From the NCBI RefSeq assembly GCF_001267535.1, contig NZ_JRXE01000018.1:1-40357 (forward strand): a DNA stretch of 40,357 bases. The letters are read 5' to 3'. This document shows, piece by piece, positions 29,839 to 39,087 of the stretch (position 1 is its first letter; every line of letters begins with the position of its first letter). A program made the translations under genes and the position numbers. This stretch comes from Winslowiella iniecta. GTDB lineage: Bacteria; Pseudomonadota; Gammaproteobacteria; Enterobacterales; Enterobacteriaceae. Below the pieces are notes generated by a model that saw only the letters and a list, made by a program, of their open reading frames with translations, did not search any database and was not told the origin of the DNA.

Positions 29839-31644
29839 ATGACGACTCAGGCACCCCCAAGTTCTCTGCTTCCGCTAAACCCGGAGCAACTCGCGCGCTT
29901 GCAGGCGGCGACAGGTGATTTTTCTACCACGCAGCTCGCATGGCTCTCTGGTTATTTTTGGGGGATGGTCAATCAGACGCCGGGAAGTGCTGTGGTCAGC
30001 GCACCTGCGCCGGTTGATGTTCCGACAATTACCGTTCTTTCCGCTTCACAAACCGGTAATGCCCGTCGCCTGTCAGAGCAGCTGCGCGATGATTTACTGG
30101 CGGCCAAACTGAACGTCAATCTGGTGAATGCCGGAGACTATAAATTCAAGCAAATCGCGCAGGAAAAACTGCTGGTGGTGGTGACGTCTACCCAGGGCGA
30201 AGGCGAGCCGCCGGAAGAGGCGGTCGCGCTGCATAAGTTCCTGATGTCGAAAAAGGCACCAAAACTCAACGATACCGCCTTTGCGGTGTTTGGTCTGGGC
30301 GATACCTCCTACGAATTCTTTAGCCAGGCCGGTAAAGATTTTGACGGCAAGCTGGCTGAGCTGGGCGGCGATCGTCTGCTGGCGCGCGTCGATGCTGACG
30401 TCGAATACGCTGCCGATGCTGAACAGTGGCGTAAGCAGATTGTTGAGATACTGAAAGCGCGTGTGCCGAGTGAATCACCAGCACAGGCGGCAGCGACGGC
30501 GGCGGGTAGCGTTAATGAAGTGCACTCCAGCCCGTATACTAAAGAACAGCCGCTGACTGCCAGTTTTGCGGTTAATCAAAAAATCACCGGTCGCAACTCC
30601 GATAAAGACGTACGCCATATCGAAATCGATTTAGGCGACTCCGGGCTGCGTTATCAGCCGGGCGATGCGCTGGGTGTCTGGTATGAAAACGATCCGGCGC
30701 TGGTGCAGGAGCTGGCTGAGCTGCTGTGGTTAAAAGGTGACGAAAGCGTTGAGGTAAATGGCACCACGTTGCCGCTGGCCGACGCGTTGCAGAAGCACTT
30801 CGAACTGACGGTCAACACGCCGCAGATTGTCGAGCGTTTTGCTCATCTTTCGCGTAATGAAACATTGCTGGCGCTGGTTGCCGATAAAGCGCAGCTCCAG
30901 CATTACGCGCAGAACACACCGATTGTGGATATGGCGCGACTGGCACCAACCGAACTGCATGCTGAGCAACTGATCGAATTACTGCGTCCGCTGACGCCGC
31001 GTCTCTATTCCATCGCCTCTTCACAGGCGGAAAACGAGACAGAAGTGCATATCACGGTGGGGGCGGTGCGCTATGAAATTGATGGCCGCCCGCGTGCCGG
31101 TGGCGCATCCAGTTACCTGGCTGACCGGCTGGAAGAAGATGGCGAAATCCGCGTGTTTATCGAACATAACGATAATTTCCGACTGCCAGCCAATCCGGAA
31201 ACCCCGGTGATTATGGTCGGGCCGGGCACCGGTATTGCGCCGTTCCGCGCCTTTATGCAGCAGCGCGATAATGACGGTGCCGGGGGCAAAAACTGGTTGT
31301 TCTTTGGCAACCCGCATTTTACCGAAGATTTTCTGTATCAGGTTGAGTGGCAGCGCTTTGTCAAAGATGGTCTGCTGACCAATATCGATTTAGCCTGGTC
31401 CCGTGACCAGCAGCATAAAATATACGTACAAGACAAAATCCGTGCGAAAGGTGCGGAAGTGTGGCGCTGGATTGCGGAAGGTGCCCATATTTACGTCTGC
31501 GGCGATGCCAATCGTATGGCAAAAGACGTTGAGCAGGCATTACTGGAAGTGGTAGCCGAACACGGTGGCATGGACATCGAAACGGCTGACGAATTTTTAA
31601 GTGAGCTGCGCATTGAGCGCCGTTATCAGCGAGACGTTTACTAA
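29839..31644 (+). CDS. cysJ: Sulfite reductase flavoprotein subunit CysJ
   Basis: A 601-residue flavoprotein (E. coli 599) that passes electrons from NADPH through FAD and FMN to the CysI hemoprotein, reducing sulfite to sulfide. The N-terminal flavodoxin domain has [28 protein letters not shown] and [11 protein letters not shown]. The C-terminal ferredoxin-reductase part has the FAD motif [20 protein letters not shown], the NADPH motif [16 protein letters not shown], and ends with the conserved ERRYQRDVY. The frame is open from 29803, but the ATG at 29839 ([17 protein letters not shown]) aligns with the family. Its stop overlaps the cysI start by one base (TAATG). Confidence 0.96.
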   Translation: MTTQAPPSSLLPLNPEQLARLQAATGDFSTTQLAWLSGYFWGMVNQTPGSAVVSAPAPVDVPTITVLSASQTGNARRLSEQLRDDLLAAKLNVNLVNAGDYKFKQIAQEKLLVVVTSTQGEGEPPEEAVALHKFLMSKKAPKLNDTAFAVFGLGDTSYEFFSQAGKDFDGKLAELGGDRLLARVDADVEYAADAEQWRKQIVEILKARVPSESPAQAAATAAGSVNEVHSSPYTKEQPLTASFAVNQKITGRNSDKDVRHIEIDLGDSGLRYQPGDALGVWYENDPALVQELAELLWLKGDESVEVNGTTLPLADALQKHFELTVNTPQIVERFAHLSRNETLLALVADKAQLQHYAQNTPIVDMARLAPTELHAEQLIELLRPLTPRLYSIASSQAENETEVHITVGAVRYEIDGRPRAGGASSYLADRLEEDGEIRVFIEHNDNFRLPANPETPVIMVGPGTGIAPFRAFMQQRDNDGAGGKNWLFFGNPHFTEDFLYQVEWQRFVKDGLLTNIDLAWSRDQQHKIYVQDKIRAKGAEVWRWIAEGAHIYVCGDANRMAKDVEQALLEVVAEHGGMDIETADEFLSELRIERRYQRDVY

Positions 31645-33356
31645 TGAGCGAAAAACATCCTGGACCGCTGGTCGTGGAAGGCAAACTGACCGACGCAGAG
31701 CGCCTGAAAAAACAGAGTAACTATCTGCGTGGCACCATCACTGAAGATCTTGATGATGGCCTGACCGGCGGCTTTAAAGGCGATAACTTTCTGCTGATCC
31801 GTTTCCACGGTATGTACCAGCAGGATGATCGCGATATCCGCGCTGAACGCGCTGAGCAGAAGCTGGAGCCGCGTCATGCGATGATGCTGCGCTGCCGCCT
31901 GCCGGGCGGTATCATCACGCCAACTCAGTGGCTGGCGATTGAAAAGTTTGCCACGGACAATACCCTTTATGGCAGCGTGCGCCTGACTAACCGTCAGACC
32001 TTCCAGTTCCACGGCATCTTAAAGGGTAACGTCAAACCGGCTCACCAGATGCTGCACGAGGTGGGCCTTGATGCGCTGGCGACGGCTAACGACGTTAACC
32101 GTAATGTGCTGTGCTCCTCGAACCCGGTTGAGTCCGAGCTGCACCAGGAAGCCTATGAGTGGGCGAAAAAACTCTCTGAGCATTTGCTGCCGCAGACGCG
32201 GGCGTATGCGGAAATCTGGCTGGATAAAGAGAAAGTCGCTACCACTGACAAAGAGCCGATTCTCGGTGAAACCTATTTGCCACGTAAGTTTAAAACTACC
32301 GTGGTGGTGCCGCCGCATAATGACGTCGACCTGCACGCTAATGACCTGAACTTTATTGCCATTGCCGAGAACGGCAAGCTGGTGGGCTTTAACCTGCTGG
32401 TGGGCGGCGGTTTGTCGATTGAACACGGTAACAAAGCCACTTATGCGCGCACGGCCAGTGAATTTGGTTATCTGCCACTGGATAAAACGCTGGCGGTAGC
32501 GGAAGCGGTCGTGACCACGCAGCGTGACTGGGGTAACCGTACCGATCGTAAAAATGCCAAAACCAAATATACCCTTGAGCGTGTCGGCGTTGAAACCTTT
32601 AAGCAGGAAGTGGAGCGCCGCGCCGGTATCACTTTTGAACCGATTCGTCCGTACGAATTTACCACCCGTGGCGACCGCTTTGGCTGGGTGAAGGGCATCG
32701 ACAATAAATGGCACCTGACGCTGTTTATTGAAAATGGTCGTCTGATGGATTATCCGGATCGTCCGCTGAAATCCGGCGTGGCCGAGATCGCCCGTATCCA
32801 CCAGGGGGATTTCCGTCTGACCGCTAACCAGAACCTGATTGTGGCTGGCGTGCCGGAAGCGGATAAAGACAAGATTGAGCAGATCGCCCGTGCGTCGGGC
32901 TTGATGGAAAGCGTCACCGCCCAACGTGAAAACTCGATGGCCTGTGTCTCATTCCCGACCTGCCCGCTGGCAATGGCGGAAGCCGAACGCTTCCTGCCGG
33001 CTTTTGTCACCCGTGTCGAAGCGCTGATGAATAAACATGGCGTTGGCGAAGAGCACATAGTGCTACGCGTAACCGGTTGTCCGAACGGTTGCGGGCGTGC
33101 CATGCTGGCTGAAATTGGTCTGGTCGGCAAAGCGCCGGGGCGTTATAACCTGCATTTGGGGGGGAACCGCACCGGTACGCGTATTCCGCGCATGTATCGC
33201 GAGAACATCACTGAAGATGAGATTCTGGCGAGCATTGATGAGCTGGTGGGCCGTTGGGCAAAAGAGCGTGAAGCCGATGAAGGTTTTGGCGACTTCACCC
33301 TCCGCGCTGGCGTGGTAAAACCGGTTCTCGATCCGGCGCGTGATTTCTGGGAATAA
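31644..33356 (+). CDS. cysI: Sulfite reductase hemoprotein subunit CysI
   Basis: A 570-residue protein, the same length as in E. coli, carrying siroheme and a [4Fe-4S] cluster where sulfite is reduced by six electrons to sulfide. The four cluster cysteines are in [13 protein letters not shown] and [12 protein letters not shown], and one of them bridges to the siroheme iron. The two nitrite/sulfite reductase half-domains are visible, with [13 protein letters not shown] in the first and [12 protein letters not shown] in the second. It is translationally coupled to cysJ through TAATG and followed by cysH after 10 bases. Its siroheme comes from CysG, encoded 3.4 kb downstream. Confidence 0.97.
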   Translation: MSEKHPGPLVVEGKLTDAERLKKQSNYLRGTITEDLDDGLTGGFKGDNFLLIRFHGMYQQDDRDIRAERAEQKLEPRHAMMLRCRLPGGIITPTQWLAIEKFATDNTLYGSVRLTNRQTFQFHGILKGNVKPAHQMLHEVGLDALATANDVNRNVLCSSNPVESELHQEAYEWAKKLSEHLLPQTRAYAEIWLDKEKVATTDKEPILGETYLPRKFKTTVVVPPHNDVDLHANDLNFIAIAENGKLVGFNLLVGGGLSIEHGNKATYARTASEFGYLPLDKTLAVAEAVVTTQRDWGNRTDRKNAKTKYTLERVGVETFKQEVERRAGITFEPIRPYEFTTRGDRFGWVKGIDNKWHLTLFIENGRLMDYPDRPLKSGVAEIARIHQGDFRLTANQNLIVAGVPEADKDKIEQIARASGLMESVTAQRENSMACVSFPTCPLAMAEAERFLPAFVTRVEALMNKHGVGEEHIVLRVTGCPNGCGRAMLAEIGLVGKAPGRYNLHLGGNRTGTRIPRMYRENITEDEILASIDELVGRWAKEREADEGFGDFTLRAGVVKPVLDPARDFWE

Positions 33357-33366
33357 CGGAGGCGAT

Positions 33367-34101
33367 ATGTCGGTACTCGATCTCGCAACATTGCGTGAAT
33401 TACCAAAAGTAGAGCGCGTAATGGCGCTGGCGGAAGTGAATAACAAGCTGGAAAAACTCTCTGCGCAGGATCGTGTCAGCTGGGCACTGGAAAATCTGCC
33501 GGGGGATTTTGTCCTCTCTTCCAGTTTTGGTATCCAGGCGGCGGTCTCATTGCATCTGGTGACCCGCCAGCAGCCGAATATTCCGGTGATTCTGACCGAT
33601 ACCGGCTATCTGTTTGCTGAAACTTATCAGTTTATCGACTCGCTGACTGAGAAGCTGGATCTGAATCTGCAAGTGTTCCGCGCCGAGCAGTCAGCGGCGT
33701 GGCAGGAAGCGCGCTACGGCAAACTGTGGGAGCAGGGCGTTGAAGGCATCGAAAAGTATAATCTGATTAACAAAGTTGAACCGATGAACCGTGCGCTGGA
33801 AACATTGGGTGGCCAGACATGGTTTGCCGGTTTACGCCGCGATCAGTCCGGTAGCCGGGCACATTTGCCGGTGCTGGCCATTCAGCGCGGGGTGTTTAAG
33901 ATCCTGCCGATTATCGACTGGGACAACCGCCAGGTTTATCAGTATTTACAACAGAATGGCCTTAGCTACCATCCCTTGTGGGATCAGGGCTATCTGTCCG
34001 TGGGGGATACGCACACCACGCGTAAATGGGAACCCGGTATGGCAGAGGAAGAGACGCGCTTCTTTGGGCTGAAACGTGAATGTGGCCTGCATGAGGGTTA
34101 A
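33367..34101 (+). CDS. cysH: Phosphoadenosine phosphosulfate reductase CysH
   Basis: A 244-residue enzyme, the same length as E. coli CysH, reducing PAPS to sulfite with thioredoxin. The PP-loop-like motif is [15 protein letters not shown], followed by [10 protein letters not shown], and the redox-active cysteine is C239 in KRECGLHEG at the C-terminus. It lacks the paired cysteines of the [4Fe-4S] APS reductases, which fits PAPS use. The frame is open from 33340, but the GGAGG just before the ATG at 33367 decides the start. It ends the cysJIH operon. Confidence 0.97.
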   Translation: MSVLDLATLRELPKVERVMALAEVNNKLEKLSAQDRVSWALENLPGDFVLSSSFGIQAAVSLHLVTRQQPNIPVILTDTGYLFAETYQFIDSLTEKLDLNLQVFRAEQSAAWQEARYGKLWEQGVEGIEKYNLINKVEPMNRALETLGGQTWFAGLRRDQSGSRAHLPVLAIQRGVFKILPIIDWDNRQVYQYLQQNGLSYHPLWDQGYLSVGDTHTTRKWEPGMAEEETRFFGLKRECGLHEG

Positions 34102-34266
34102 TGATAAATTTAGCTAAACTTATTCCCATGTAGTTTAGTCGTGTTTATTAATTTTTGTGTCTGAGATCGCGATTTCATTAATTTTTCGTTACTTCATTGT
34201 TTAATTAAACTTATCGATCAATCCTTGTTGGGTGACATTTTACTCACTCAGCAAGGAGATACCCTG

Positions 34267-35130
34267 GTGTCAGATAAAGACCTGATGTTGTCTGGATCAA
34301 TAAAAGATCCATCTTCAGTTCTGAAGAATTCACTGCGTTTTGGTAAACAGCATTCATCTGACGAAATTGATATCCAGCAGGTGGGTACACTGCAGGATTT
34401 TTTTACTGGCATGAGCAAATTGCATGCGGCGTACCTGAAGCTGGGGCTGGTTTCCGCCCAACCCGGCGATATGCTTTTTTCCCCCTGGTTTTTCACTGCA
34501 GCTAACCGGCTGTTTCTGGCTAAAGTCGATGAAGATGTGATTGGAACCATTGCGCTGATTAAACAGAGTGGGCAAGGGCTGCCTGCTGAAAAAGTCTTTT
34601 CCAGGGAGATTGGCCAGTCTGGCTGCTGTCCGGAGCGTACCGCAGAGATTGGCTCGTTATGTATTGATGAGAGTTATCGCGGCAGCGGCGTTCTGCGTGA
34701 GCTGTACGCGTGGATTATTCTGTATGCCGTATTTTTCCAGCGTATCGATACCCTATTTATTCAGGTAGAGGAGCGCAAGGCGCGTTTTTATCGCGACGTA
34801 TTGTTCTTTAAGCAGGTGGGGGAGAGCCGCCTGCATCCGGCATACCAGAATAAGCCGACAGCACTGCTGCGGGCTGATGTGAAACCGACGCTGGCTTTTT
34901 TACGTAAGCAGCTATCGCCGAATAAGCATCTGAGTCTGAAAGAAGTGCTGAGGTCGATGAATATCAATCATCTGTACCACAAGCTGGTGGAACGCATGAA
35001 AGAAGAGAAGGCTTATTGCTGGACCGCTGAACATGCGCGTCACTACTGCGACTGTTGCTGTGTCAGAAATGAGTCGCTGAACAGCACTCAGCGTGCCGAG
35101 CTACAGAAAATCCTTAATCGTAAAAACTGA
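34267..35130 (+). CDS. Probable FeeM-like GNAT acyltransferase with a cysteine-rich tail
   Basis: A 287-residue protein from GTG at 34267, chosen because AAGGAG (34253-34258) sits eight bases upstream; the frame is open from 34225. The middle third has a GNAT-like core: LFLAKVDEDVIGTIALI (strands), AEIGSLCIDESYRGSGVLRELY (acyl-donor loop, YRGSG at 137-141), and IQVEERKARFYRDVLFFKQVGE. This last stretch and the following LHPAYQNKPTALLRADV resemble the N-acyl amino acid synthase FeeM / PEP-CTERM-type acyltransferase family. The C-terminal third is helical and has C251 and a cluster C261-D-C263-C264-C265, which could bind metal. It is monocistronic between cysH and the convergent yciI-iap pair, behind a very AT-rich 165-base gap. 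The product and substrate are unknown; the family assignment is by recall. Confidence 0.6.
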   Translation: MSDKDLMLSGSIKDPSSVLKNSLRFGKQHSSDEIDIQQVGTLQDFFTGMSKLHAAYLKLGLVSAQPGDMLFSPWFFTAANRLFLAKVDEDVIGTIALIKQSGQGLPAEKVFSREIGQSGCCPERTAEIGSLCIDESYRGSGVLRELYAWIILYAVFFQRIDTLFIQVEERKARFYRDVLFFKQVGESRLHPAYQNKPTALLRADVKPTLAFLRKQLSPNKHLSLKEVLRSMNINHLYHKLVERMKEEKAYCWTAEHARHYCDCCCVRNESLNSTQRAELQKILNRKN

Positions 35131-35140
35131 TAGCGTTAAT

Positions 35141-35167
35141 GGGCGGCGGCAGGAAGCCAGGCCGCCC
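35141..35167. repeat. GC-rich hairpin repeat, copy 5 (longer loop)
   Basis: GGGCGGC (35141-35147) pairs with GCCGCCC (35161-35167), with an inner GGC/GCC pair (35148-35150 with 35156-35158). It lies 10 bases past the stop of the FeeM-like gene and before the convergent YciI-like gene. It has the same outer stem as copies 1-4 but a longer interior. Confidence 0.5.
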
Positions 35168-35181
35168 GTATTAGGTGTCGA

Positions 35182-35466
35182 TCAGATGCCCACCAGCGCG
35201 TCAAACGCCGCAGAAGCCCGCGTCACATTCACTTTCGTCACCTCATAATTCGCTACCGCGACAAACGGATCTTCGGCCAGAATGGCATCCAGTCGCTGGC
35301 GATCGATATCTTTCACCATGATCATTCCGCCGGTGCGCGGATCTTTGCGGCCGGCAGCAATAAATACCCCGGCGGCGAAGTAGCGATCCAGCCATTGAAT
35401 ATGTGGCTCCAGCAGGGTCTCAACTTCTTCTACCGGGCGGTAATAGCTCAGATAAACGAGGTACAT
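35182..35466 (-). CDS. YciI-like protein
   Basis: A 94-residue protein of the YciI family (ferredoxin-like alpha+beta fold, dimeric). Family features are the first strand MYLVYLSYYRP, the conserved His22 in LEPHIQWLDRYFAAG, AAGRKDPRTGG, and the C-terminal AEDPFVAVANYEVTKVNV. Members have been linked to small-molecule turnover, but no reaction can be stated here. It is not the orthologue of E. coli yciI by position. Its ATG overlaps the iap stop codon by one base (TAATG), so it is probably translated by coupling from the iap mRNA. Confidence 0.85.
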   Translation of the reverse strand: MYLVYLSYYRPVEEVETLLEPHIQWLDRYFAAGVFIAAGRKDPRTGGMIMVKDIDRQRLDAILAEDPFVAVANYEVTKVNVTRASAAFDALVGI

Positions 35467-36485
35467 TATGGCTCCTTTTTCTCGGTCGGATTCGCCAGTT
35501 CGGTAATTAATGGCAGCAGGATTCTGACACTGTCACGGCTGCGCAGCGCAATGCGGCCCGGCAACCAGCGGTCAATGTAGCTGAGATTATCACGCCCGGT
35601 TTGATGGCGGCTAATGCCCTGCGGAAAGTGCGGCGACTTGCTGCGCTGCTGTTCGCCATCCTGATTGCCCAGTTTCCAGTTAGCGGCGCGCACATTAAGC
35701 AGCGGGAAACCGGCACTGTCGAACGGGTTAGCGGGTGTGTTCAGCGGTTGGCTGGTGGCGTTGATACCGTAACGATGGGCAATCGCCAGCGCACGGTCAC
35801 GAGTCTGGCGCGCTACCGTCGCCGGGGTGTTACTGCCGCTGTTAAAATAGAGCTTATCGCCAACCAGCAGGCTATCGAGGTTAATCACCAGCAGAGTATG
35901 CTGTTTCTCGTCGGCTTTAATCCGTGCGAGGTAGTCTTCGCTGCCCCGATGGCCAATCTCTTCGCCGCTTAGGGCGACAAAGCGAATGCCATAGTGCAGC
36001 TGCATGGTGCTCAGCCGCTGCGCCAGCTCCAGCATGACGCCAAGACCGGCGGCGTTATCATCCGCACCCTGCAAACGTAAGCCGCCAAGATTGTTTTCGA
36101 CATCGCTGTCGCTTAAGGGGCTCCAGGTATCAAGATGAGCAATCACCAGAATCTCCTGCGGCGCGTTGCCCGGACGTGCGGCAATCACCGAACTTCCGGT
36201 GACCTGGCGCCACGCGGTGCTGCCATCTTTATACTGGTACTGATAACGGGTATTAAAATCACGTTTGTCGCTGTGATAGCCCATCTCGCTGAACTGCTGA
36301 TGCAGATAGTCCGCGGTCAATAACTCGGCCGGGCTTCCGACCATGCGGCCAGGAAACCAGGTGGCGATATTACGCAATTGCTGTTCAGCAAACTTACCGA
36401 CGGCCGATTGTGCCGCCATGACCGGTAGAGTGATGCCGCAACTGAGCAGTGTGGCCAGCACTCTCAGGCGGAGGGTGGAAAACAT
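35466..36485 (-). CDS. iap: Alkaline phosphatase isozyme conversion aminopeptidase Iap
   Basis: A 339-residue exported M28-family zinc aminopeptidase (E. coli Iap 345), which in E. coli trims N-terminal arginine from alkaline phosphatase in the periplasm. A signal peptide is clear (FSTLRLRVLATLLSCGITLPVMA, cleavage near residue 24). Zinc-site residues include H117 in IAHLDT, D142 in GADDNAAGLGV, the general-base EE pair at 175-176 (SGEEIG) and D204 in INLDS, with a C-terminal His in SRHQTGRDN. The CC-containing insertion I recall from E. coli Iap is missing. The frame extends nine codons upstream, but the ATG at 36485 has an AGGA upstream. The CRISPR array next to iap in E. coli is absent here. 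Confidence 0.93.
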   Translation of the reverse strand: MFSTLRLRVLATLLSCGITLPVMAAQSAVGKFAEQQLRNIATWFPGRMVGSPAELLTADYLHQQFSEMGYHSDKRDFNTRYQYQYKDGSTAWRQVTGSSVIAARPGNAPQEILVIAHLDTWSPLSDSDVENNLGGLRLQGADDNAAGLGVMLELAQRLSTMQLHYGIRFVALSGEEIGHRGSEDYLARIKADEKQHTLLVINLDSLLVGDKLYFNSGSNTPATVARQTRDRALAIAHRYGINATSQPLNTPANPFDSAGFPLLNVRAANWKLGNQDGEQQRSKSPHFPQGISRHQTGRDNLSYIDRWLPGRIALRSRDSVRILLPLITELANPTEKKEP

Positions 36486-36642
36486 TTCAGAATCCTTAGG
36501 CGTCATTGCCATAGCGCGCGAGCGAAAAAATTTTGCGGCGTTAGTATGAAATTGTGTTCGCCGTTAGACAATTTCATTCGTTCTGAAACGCCCTAAATAT
36601 CATCTGTTAAGCACATTTTGTTCTCAGCTTAGTCAGGTCGTT

Positions 36643-36707
36643 ATTCCATTAGGTAACTACTCATTCCAATTAGTAATTTCATCTGCCCGAACATGCAGAC
36701 GTATAGT
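36643..36707 (+). promoter_or_regulatory. cysGDN promoter region with candidate CysB repeats
   Basis: Two direct repeats, ATTCCATTAGGTAAC (36643-36657) and ATTCCAATTAGTAAT (36663-36677), are spaced 20 bases apart. TATAGT (36702-36707) is a plausible -10 with no good -35, so transcription would start near 36714 and the repeats would cover about -71 to -37, the usual place for CysB. The second repeat matches a 14-base motif upstream of cysJ. CysB binding is inferred. Confidence 0.45.
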
Positions 36708-36742
36708 CGCGTTAACTTTCTGTTATTTCTTATAAGGTCGAC

Positions 36743-38158
36743 GTGGACTATCTTCCGATTTTTGCCGATCTCAAGTCTAAACCGGTTCTGGTGGTAGGCG
36801 GTGGTGATATTGCGGCGCGCAAAATTGAATTACTGCGTCGTGCCGGGGCGCGCGTGCAGATCGCGGCTCGCGAGCTGTGTGAAGAACTTCAGGCGCTGGC
36901 GGATCTCGACCAGCTGGAGTGGCTGGCCACCTCCTTTGATGAGGCGCAGCTGGATAGCGTCTTTCTGGTAATTGCCGCCACCGATGACAGCGCGCTAAAC
37001 GCCCGCGTCTTCGACGCGGCGAATCAGCGTCATCTGCTGGCGAACGTGGTGGATGACCAGCCAAAATGCTCCTTTATATTCCCGTCGATTGTTGACCGCT
37101 CACCACTGGTGGTGGCGATCTCCTCCAGCGGCACTGCGCCGGTACTGGCTCGCCTGCTGCGCGAAAAACTGGAAACGCTGTTACCAGCCAATCTCGGGCA
37201 GATGGCGGAAATTGCCGGTCAGTGGCGTGACAAGGTGAAACAGCGCTTTAGCAAGATGTCTGACCGCCGTCGCTTCTGGGAGCGCGCCTTTAATGGCCTG
37301 TTCGCCAGCCAGGTGGCGGCCGGTAACGTGCAGGGCGCCAGGCAGACGCTGGACAGTCAGCTGGATAACCCGGAACAGGCGCAGGGGGAAATTATCTTGG
37401 TCGGTGCCGGGCCGGGCGATTCCGGTCTGCTGACATTACGTGGTTTGCAGGTGATGCAGCTGGCCGATGTGGTGCTGTATGACCATCTGGTCAGTGACGA
37501 AATTTTAGATTTGGTGCGCCGCGATGCCGACAGGATCTGCGTGGGTAAACGTGCCGGTGCGCATTCGGTGCCGCAGGAAGAGACCAATCGTCTGCTGGTC
37601 ACACTGGCGAAAAAAGGCAAACGCGTGGTGCGGTTAAAAGGCGGCGATCCGTTTATTTTCGGTCGGGGTGGTGAAGAGTTACAGGCTGCCCGGCAGGCGG
37701 GCATCCCGTTTCAGGTGGTGCCGGGAATTACCGCCGCCGCCGGTGCTACGGCTTATGCCGGTATCCCACTGACGCACCGCGACTACGCGCAGAGCGTGCT
37801 GTTTATTACCGGTCATTGCCGTCCCGACGGCGATGGTATCGACTGGCCTTCACTGGCGCGCGCGCGTCAGACGCTGGCGATTTATATGGGCACGGTCAAA
37901 GCCGCCGAAATTAGCCAGCAATTAATAGCTTATGGCCGCGACGCCAGCACGCCGGTGGCGGTGATTGGCCGCGGCACCCGGCAGGATCAGCAGGTCTTGA
38001 CCGGTACGCTCGAACATCTCGAAGAACTGGCGCAACGCGCCCCAACGCCAGCGCTTTTGGTGATTGGCGAAGTCGTCAATCTGCATGCGCAGTTGGCCTG
38101 GTTTCAACATTCAGCACAGCAGGCCGGACGTGAATCCGCCGTTGTGAATTTGGCTTGA
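36743..38158 (+). CDS. cysG: Siroheme synthase CysG
   Basis: A 471-residue trifunctional enzyme that makes siroheme from uroporphyrinogen III. The N-terminal half (about 1-205) is the NAD-dependent precorrin-2 dehydrogenase/ferrochelatase, with [13 protein letters not shown] at residues 15-27, the catalytic D104 in NVVDDQP, and S128, the residue phosphorylated in Salmonella CysG. The C-terminal half (about 215-460) is the SAM-dependent methyltransferase, with [23 protein letters not shown] and [16 protein letters not shown]. The start is a GTG with AAGG upstream. In E. coli K-12 cysG is beside nirBD; here it leads cysD and cysN, tying siroheme supply to sulfate assimilation. Confidence 0.96.
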   Translation: MDYLPIFADLKSKPVLVVGGGDIAARKIELLRRAGARVQIAARELCEELQALADLDQLEWLATSFDEAQLDSVFLVIAATDDSALNARVFDAANQRHLLANVVDDQPKCSFIFPSIVDRSPLVVAISSSGTAPVLARLLREKLETLLPANLGQMAEIAGQWRDKVKQRFSKMSDRRRFWERAFNGLFASQVAAGNVQGARQTLDSQLDNPEQAQGEIILVGAGPGDSGLLTLRGLQVMQLADVVLYDHLVSDEILDLVRRDADRICVGKRAGAHSVPQEETNRLLVTLAKKGKRVVRLKGGDPFIFGRGGEELQAARQAGIPFQVVPGITAAAGATAYAGIPLTHRDYAQSVLFITGHCRPDGDGIDWPSLARARQTLAIYMGTVKAAEISQQLIAYGRDASTPVAVIGRGTRQDQQVLTGTLEHLEELAQRAPTPALLVIGEVVNLHAQLAWFQHSAQQAGRESAVVNLA

Positions 38159-38167
38159 GGAAAGATT

Positions 38168-39076
38168 ATGGATCAAAAACGACTCACCCATTTGCGTCAA
38201 CTGGAGGCGGAGAGTATCCATATCATCCGCGAAGTGGCGGCGGAGTTTGCTAACCCGGTGATGATGTACTCCATCGGCAAAGACTCTTCAGTGATGCTGC
38301 ACCTGGCGCGCAAAGCCTTCTATCCGGGAACCCTGCCGTTTCCGCTGCTGCATGTTGATACCGGCTGGAAATTCCGCGAAATGTACGAATTCCGCGACCG
38401 CATGGTAAAAAACATCGGGGCGGAACTGCTGGTTCACCGTAACCCGGAAGGGGTGGCGATGGGGATTAACCCCTTTGTCCACGGCAGCGCCAAGCATACC
38501 GATATTATGAAGACCGAAGGTCTGAAGCAGGCGCTGAATAAATGGGGCTTTGATGCTGCGTTTGGCGGCGCACGTCGTGATGAAGAGAAGTCGCGTGCGA
38601 AAGAGCGTATCTACTCCTTCCGTGACCGCTTCCACCGCTGGGATCCGAAGAACCAGCGCCCGGAGCTGTGGCATAACTACAACGGCCAGATTAATAAAGG
38701 CGAGAGCATCCGCGTATTCCCGCTGTCGAACTGGACCGAACTGGATATCTGGCAATATATCTTCCTGGAAAACATTGAGATCGTTCCGCTGTATCTGGCG
38801 GCACCGCGTCCGGTGCTGGAGCGTGATGGCATGCTGATGATGATCGACGATGACCGTATCGATCTGCAACCTGGCGAAGAGATCAAGCAGCGTATGGTGC
38901 GCTTCCGTACCCTTGGCTGCTGGCCGCTGACCGGCGCGGTTGAATCGGAAGCGCAAACGCTGCCGGAAATCATCGAAGAGATGCTGGTATCCACCACCAG
39001 CGAACGTCAGGGGCGCGTGATTGACCGCGACCAGGCCGGCTCAATGGAGCTGAAGAAACGCCAGGGTTATTTCTAA
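38168..39076 (+). CDS. cysD: Sulfate adenylyltransferase subunit 2 CysD
   Basis: A 302-residue protein, the same length as E. coli CysD. It is the catalytic PP-loop subunit of ATP sulfurylase and makes adenosine 5'-phosphosulfate from sulfate and ATP together with the GTPase CysN. The PP-loop is [14 protein letters not shown] near residues 36-49; [33 protein letters not shown] and [15 protein letters not shown] are also conserved. GAGGAAAG precedes the ATG, 9 bases after the cysG stop; cysN begins 11 bases after its end. Confidence 0.97.
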   Translation: MDQKRLTHLRQLEAESIHIIREVAAEFANPVMMYSIGKDSSVMLHLARKAFYPGTLPFPLLHVDTGWKFREMYEFRDRMVKNIGAELLVHRNPEGVAMGINPFVHGSAKHTDIMKTEGLKQALNKWGFDAAFGGARRDEEKSRAKERIYSFRDRFHRWDPKNQRPELWHNYNGQINKGESIRVFPLSNWTELDIWQYIFLENIEIVPLYLAAPRPVLERDGMLMMIDDDRIDLQPGEEIKQRMVRFRTLGCWPLTGAVESEAQTLPEIIEEMLVSTTSERQGRVIDRDQAGSMELKKRQGYF

Positions 39077-39087
39077 GGAGCCACCAA

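Noticed and set aside
32019-32924. 301-codon frame antisense to cysI
   Set aside because: It is fully antisense to a conserved gene; composition and lack of start signals indicate a shadow.
34102-36742. CRISPR array next to iap
   Set aside because: I looked for regularly spaced 28-29-base repeats in the gaps around iap, as in E. coli, and saw none; no cas genes are present.
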